64,000 nucleotides of DNA. Origin: Dallia pectoralis (lineage: Eukaryota > Chordata > Actinopteri > Esociformes > Umbridae). Positions within the stretch are counted from its first letter, which is position 1. The number at the start of each line of letters is the position of its first letter. The notes under the pieces were generated by a model. That model was given only the letters and a program-made list of their open reading frames with translations, did no database searches and was not told the origin of the DNA. The DNA lies in contig CM055758.1 in assembly GCA_029465975.1 (NCBI GenBank), forward strand, positions 5,199,992 through 5,263,991. Reading direction: 5' to 3'. Positions 1 to 64,000 of this stretch are shown in pieces. The position numbers were made by a program, and so were the translations under genes.

Positions 1-40758
<40,758 letters not shown>

Positions 40759-40766
40759 AAAACCCG

Positions 40767-40798
<32 letters not shown>

Positions 40799-42450
40799 GC
40801 GAAGACAAATCAGACAGTCTGGGCCTACACCTGGGTTTATATCAGAGAAAAGAGAAAATGTAGAAGGTATTATGCTTAAATAGGAGCAATAACGGGGCAC
40901 GATAATTAACAACCAAACGAAATTGGTAAAAAGTGAAAGATCAATCTGGATGTTTATTTTTAGACCTTTTTTCTACTTCATTTGTGAACGTTCAAGAGCA
41001 TTACAGCTCGACCGGTTGTTTTTGGGTAATACAAAAAAGTATCAAGAGTCCTTGAATTAACTGTTTTTGATCGTTTCTGTGTGATTCATTTAAATCCTTT
41101 AGGCTAGCTGTTTGTATCTAGATTGCTTGTGGTCTTTGCGTCTACTACATCCTCTTTTCTCAGTAATTTCACATCCACCTGCCGATAATTGAGACTTTGC
41201 CTATCTTGCTAGAGCGCTCTTAAGAATGCTATTATTTTAATGAGCACAAAACGTATCTTGTTTGGAGGTCTTGGGAGGTCTTTGTTTCTGTTTTTAAATT
41301 ACACATATGCAGTCCCACAAAACAGACGGGCTTACAGCAGGTTTAGGTCATACCTGACTAACCGATAGTTTCACAGGGCACAAATAATCATAGAAGTTGG
41401 TTGGCTAGTCCCCATACACCACTGAGATCAGCTAAGTGTTTGCCATAAGAAATGTATGTGGCTTCGGTCGATTCCAAAGAAAACACTGTTTTATGAGAAC
41501 ATCTGGGTTCTCAGCGAGGCTGTTAATTTTTACCTGAACAAATGACATTGAACTGCATTTTGTTGCAATTTGGACCAGAGGTGCAATTATTTTCTTTGCG
41601 ATTAAACAATTCATGGAGAGAAAACATATCATTTTTTTAATAGATATAGGTAAAGCTACGACGTGTTACAAATGGTGTATTCTATTAAATGTCTATGTTA
41701 ATAAAGTAACTGTATTTGTTTGTGTCTTGTATGGACTCAGATGTTCTCTAGTTTGAAGCTCCTAAAGCCATACTTCGCTTTCCTTCAGGACGTTGTTTCA
41801 AATCATGATCCACGGGGTCCTTCGGGTGCTATTGAGTTGTTAAAAATGTATTTTTTTAGACAGCACAGACCGTGTTATATGCATCAGTGAGCCCACTGTG
41901 ATCAGTAGATTTTTTTTAAACAAATGTTGATGTAGATTTTGTGATAATTTCCCATTGTAGTACAGTCCTGCAATAGGAATGGAAAAGAAAAGATACATGC
42001 ACATCTCCCATTAGCTGTTATTTACCCTGAACTGCCTGCCTTTTTAACATTGCTAGTGTTTTACCATTCTGTCTATCAACACATAAATGCATCGGAAAGT
42101 GCCTGCTATATTTTCAAACATATGTAATAATTAACTGTTATTGTCTGCCGTTTTCAAGTGCACTTATTTGTTTTACTTGAACAAAATGTCATAAAATCCA
42201 CTCTTACAATTTATTTTCGCCATTCTCATGTTATTTTTTCTTAATGAAAGTAGTTAAAAAAGACTGTTAAGAAGCATATATTGTGTTGATCCCAAACACA
42301 ACAGAAGCCTAACTTAAGTGTTTTTTTATTCTCTAATTGTTTGGTTGACCTTTTAATTTTGATACTATAATGCGTTAACAGTACTACAGGATCACCACCT
42401 CTATGCCAATGTAAAAGAGATTTATCAATAAAGTTGGTTTTCCTTGAAAG
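40759..42450 (+). other. tln1: tln1 3'UTR with two polyadenylation signals
   Basis: AT-rich stretch after the stop codon. AATAAA occurs at 41700-41705 and again at 42427-42432, so 3'UTRs of roughly 0.95 and 1.7 kb are possible. A (TA)n run lies at 40767-40795. The end point is inferred from the distal signal; no transcript evidence is available. Confidence 0.6.
40767..40796. repeat. (TA)n microsatellite in tln1 3'UTR
   Basis: TA run beginning about 10 nt after the stop codon. Confidence 0.95.
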
Positions 42451-43466
42451 AAAAGTGTTGCTTTTGTATAAAGTAGAATTATTCTGCATAATTGGGGCTA
42501 TTATTAACATCCTGCTGAGTTGGCAATTATATCTACCATTTTATGTCTTAGAAAGTGGCTATGAGAGTAGGTAGATGGTAGTTGGCTTTAGACTAGTCGA
42601 TGGTAGGGGATATGGCGTTCTGCGGCCGAAGTTATCTGCATCGATTATGTCAACGAGTTGGAAGACATTCATGTAAATAGAATTAAACATATAGTCTACC
42701 TTAAGTTAACATCCGAATTAATCATGATATTCGTTGGAATTAAATATATGATCGGCTAAAACCTGGTAGATGACTATTGAAACACAGACAGTCCCTGATG
42801 GCTGATCATGCCCCATATTGCCTTCTCTAGACATCAGCCATTTTCGTAAGTTACTACTTTAGTGCTCCTATTCTATTACACTGAGGCGCTCCATGCCATA
42901 TATTGTGAGACCTCTTCAGACAACTAAACTTAGACAAATGACATTATGCCATCTGTCTCATTATGGGTACAATAGCTCAATGTGAATCTGAATTAACATG
43001 TTTGGGGGAAATTTCGGTGATAAACGCATGTGGGTGCATACATGTGTGAATACTGCGTGATTGCCTACCTCGGTGCGCGCAAGGAACGCAACCATATCTG
43101 CCTCTGCAATGTCTTACATCACAGGATCGAACATGAAAAGAAATATAGCTGCCTCCCAAAGATGGACAAAAGCTGTGTCCTTAATTCCTGCCCGAACGAA
43201 TCACAGGCGTCCGACGTCACTCTCCCTCCTGCGGTCGGAACTCTCCAAAATAACCCGTGCCCTCCCGTGCGTTCTGTCGCTCCATCCTACCCAATACAGA
43301 CAGGCGACCCGGGTCCCTCACTCATTCGGCTCGAGGCTCTCCTCCTGTGAACTTCAGTCCTCTGTCCTCTGCGTGTCTGATCGAGGTGCGCGTGCGCGTC
43401 CACTGTCCCGAGCATATCCAATCGTTATTTCCACCTGGTATTGGGAGAAGAAAACCCGCAGTAACC
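42451..43466 (+). promoter_or_regulatory. tpm2: Intergenic gap, tpm2 exon-1a promoter and leader
   Basis: About 1 kb between the distal tln1 polyadenylation signal and the tpm2 start codon. The last ~450 nt turn GC-richer, with a CRE-like GACGTCAC near 43214, an A/T-rich CCAAAATAACC near 43247 resembling but not matching a CArG box, and an E-box CACCTG near 43433. I see no clear TATA box at a fixed place. Transcription start unknown. Confidence 0.4.
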
Positions 43467-63422
<19,956 letters not shown>

Positions 63423-63915
63423 ACACTCTTCCTCCTGCTCCTCCTCTCAGACGCTGTCCACCTGACACCTCCTGGGGTTCACACATCACCCATTTCCTTT
63501 CTGTTCTTTTGTCATTCCACGCCTTTACAGACAGGAATAAGATTGATCAGTCTCAACGACCTTGGTTTGGAAAATGTGATTGTGGATGTGGTTAAGTGAG
63601 GCTAGGTTTACAATTGTTGCTTATCCTTGGGATATAGTTTTACCAAAGGCCCCCTGATTCCCCCCTGCCCCTATCAAACCCACGTTCACCCCTGTGTGGT
63701 TATTCTGCCTGTTGTTTTGTAGGTGTGAGTGTAGTCCTGTTGTCGTCGTATGTTGCTGTAGTGCATTATGGGATGTCTCGCACAGACCCCTGAGGTACTG
63801 TCGCCACGTGGGTACCTCTGCAAAGACCCGGAATTCAGTGTTTATGTGTTGATGCACTCTCTTCCTTTTTCCCTTTTTCCAATTCCTCTTTAATAAATAT
63901 CCCCAAAATCCTTCT
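63423..63915 (+). other. tpm2: tpm2 striated 3'UTR
   Basis: Follows the exon 9a stop. AATAAA at 63892-63897 in an AT-rich setting. About 490 nt. The sequence after it (to 64000) shows nothing recognisable. Confidence 0.7.
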
Positions 63916-64000
63916 CTTGAAACTTCTTCTTCTGTTTTCTTTTGAGTGTTCTTTTTGGTTTTGTTTCCGTCAGGGTTTTTATCATGAACACACAAATGAT

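Overview
This is a teleost fish genomic window holding two conserved muscle and cytoskeleton genes in head-to-tail orientation on the + strand, with unusually many long tandem repeats in their introns. Gene 1 is talin-1 (tln1). Its last 53 coding exons run from position 1 to the stop codon at 40756-40758. Gene 2 is beta-tropomyosin (tpm2). Its striated-muscle coding set is complete, from the ATG at 43467 to the stop at 63420-63422. No prokaryotic genes, CRISPR arrays or stand-alone RNA genes were seen.

Layout. 1-40758: tln1. The exons join in frame with GT-AG introns and give 2435 residues plus the stop. They match human talin-1 from about residue 108 to the C-terminus: most of F1, F2, F3, the calpain-sensitive linker, rod bundles R1-R13 and the dimerisation helix. 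Only F0 and the start of F1 lie upstream of the window. 40759-43466: tln1 3'UTR (polyadenylation signals at 41700 and 42427), a short intergenic gap and the tpm2 promoter/leader. 43467-64000: tpm2 with exons 1a, 2b, 1b, 3, 4, 5, 6a, 6b, 7, 8 and 9a. Exon 9d, expected for smooth and non-muscle isoforms, is not in the window and probably lies just beyond it.

How the genes relate. Talin-1 links integrin tails to actin at focal adhesions and myotendinous junctions. Tropomyosin coats actin filaments. Their adjacency matches human TLN1-TPM2 (and the paralogous TLN2-TPM1), so it is conserved synteny rather than an operon-like unit.

Organism. Dispersed repeats include a tRNA-derived SINE with a V-SINE-like core, a fragment resembling salmonid HpaI-type SINEs, a CCCTATTCCC...TAGTGCAC repeat like those common in salmonid DNA, L2-tailed repeats, a Tc1 transposase relic and a hAT-like element. 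These suggest a bony fish, possibly of the salmoniform/esociform lineage; the order is inference.

Most notable sequence features: a 40-bp minisatellite that has copied the real 5' splice site of a talin exon about 45 times; a candidate 53-nt cassette exon at the talin R1/R2 junction that would act as a poison exon; a 2.6-kb GC-box/G-rich minisatellite in tpm2; an internal tpm2 exon 1b; and amino-acid changes at known functional positions (talin R2526 to Q, tropomyosin C190 to S and S283 to T). I found no convincing new biological system. The interest lies in splice-signal-bearing repeats and lineage-specific substitutions.
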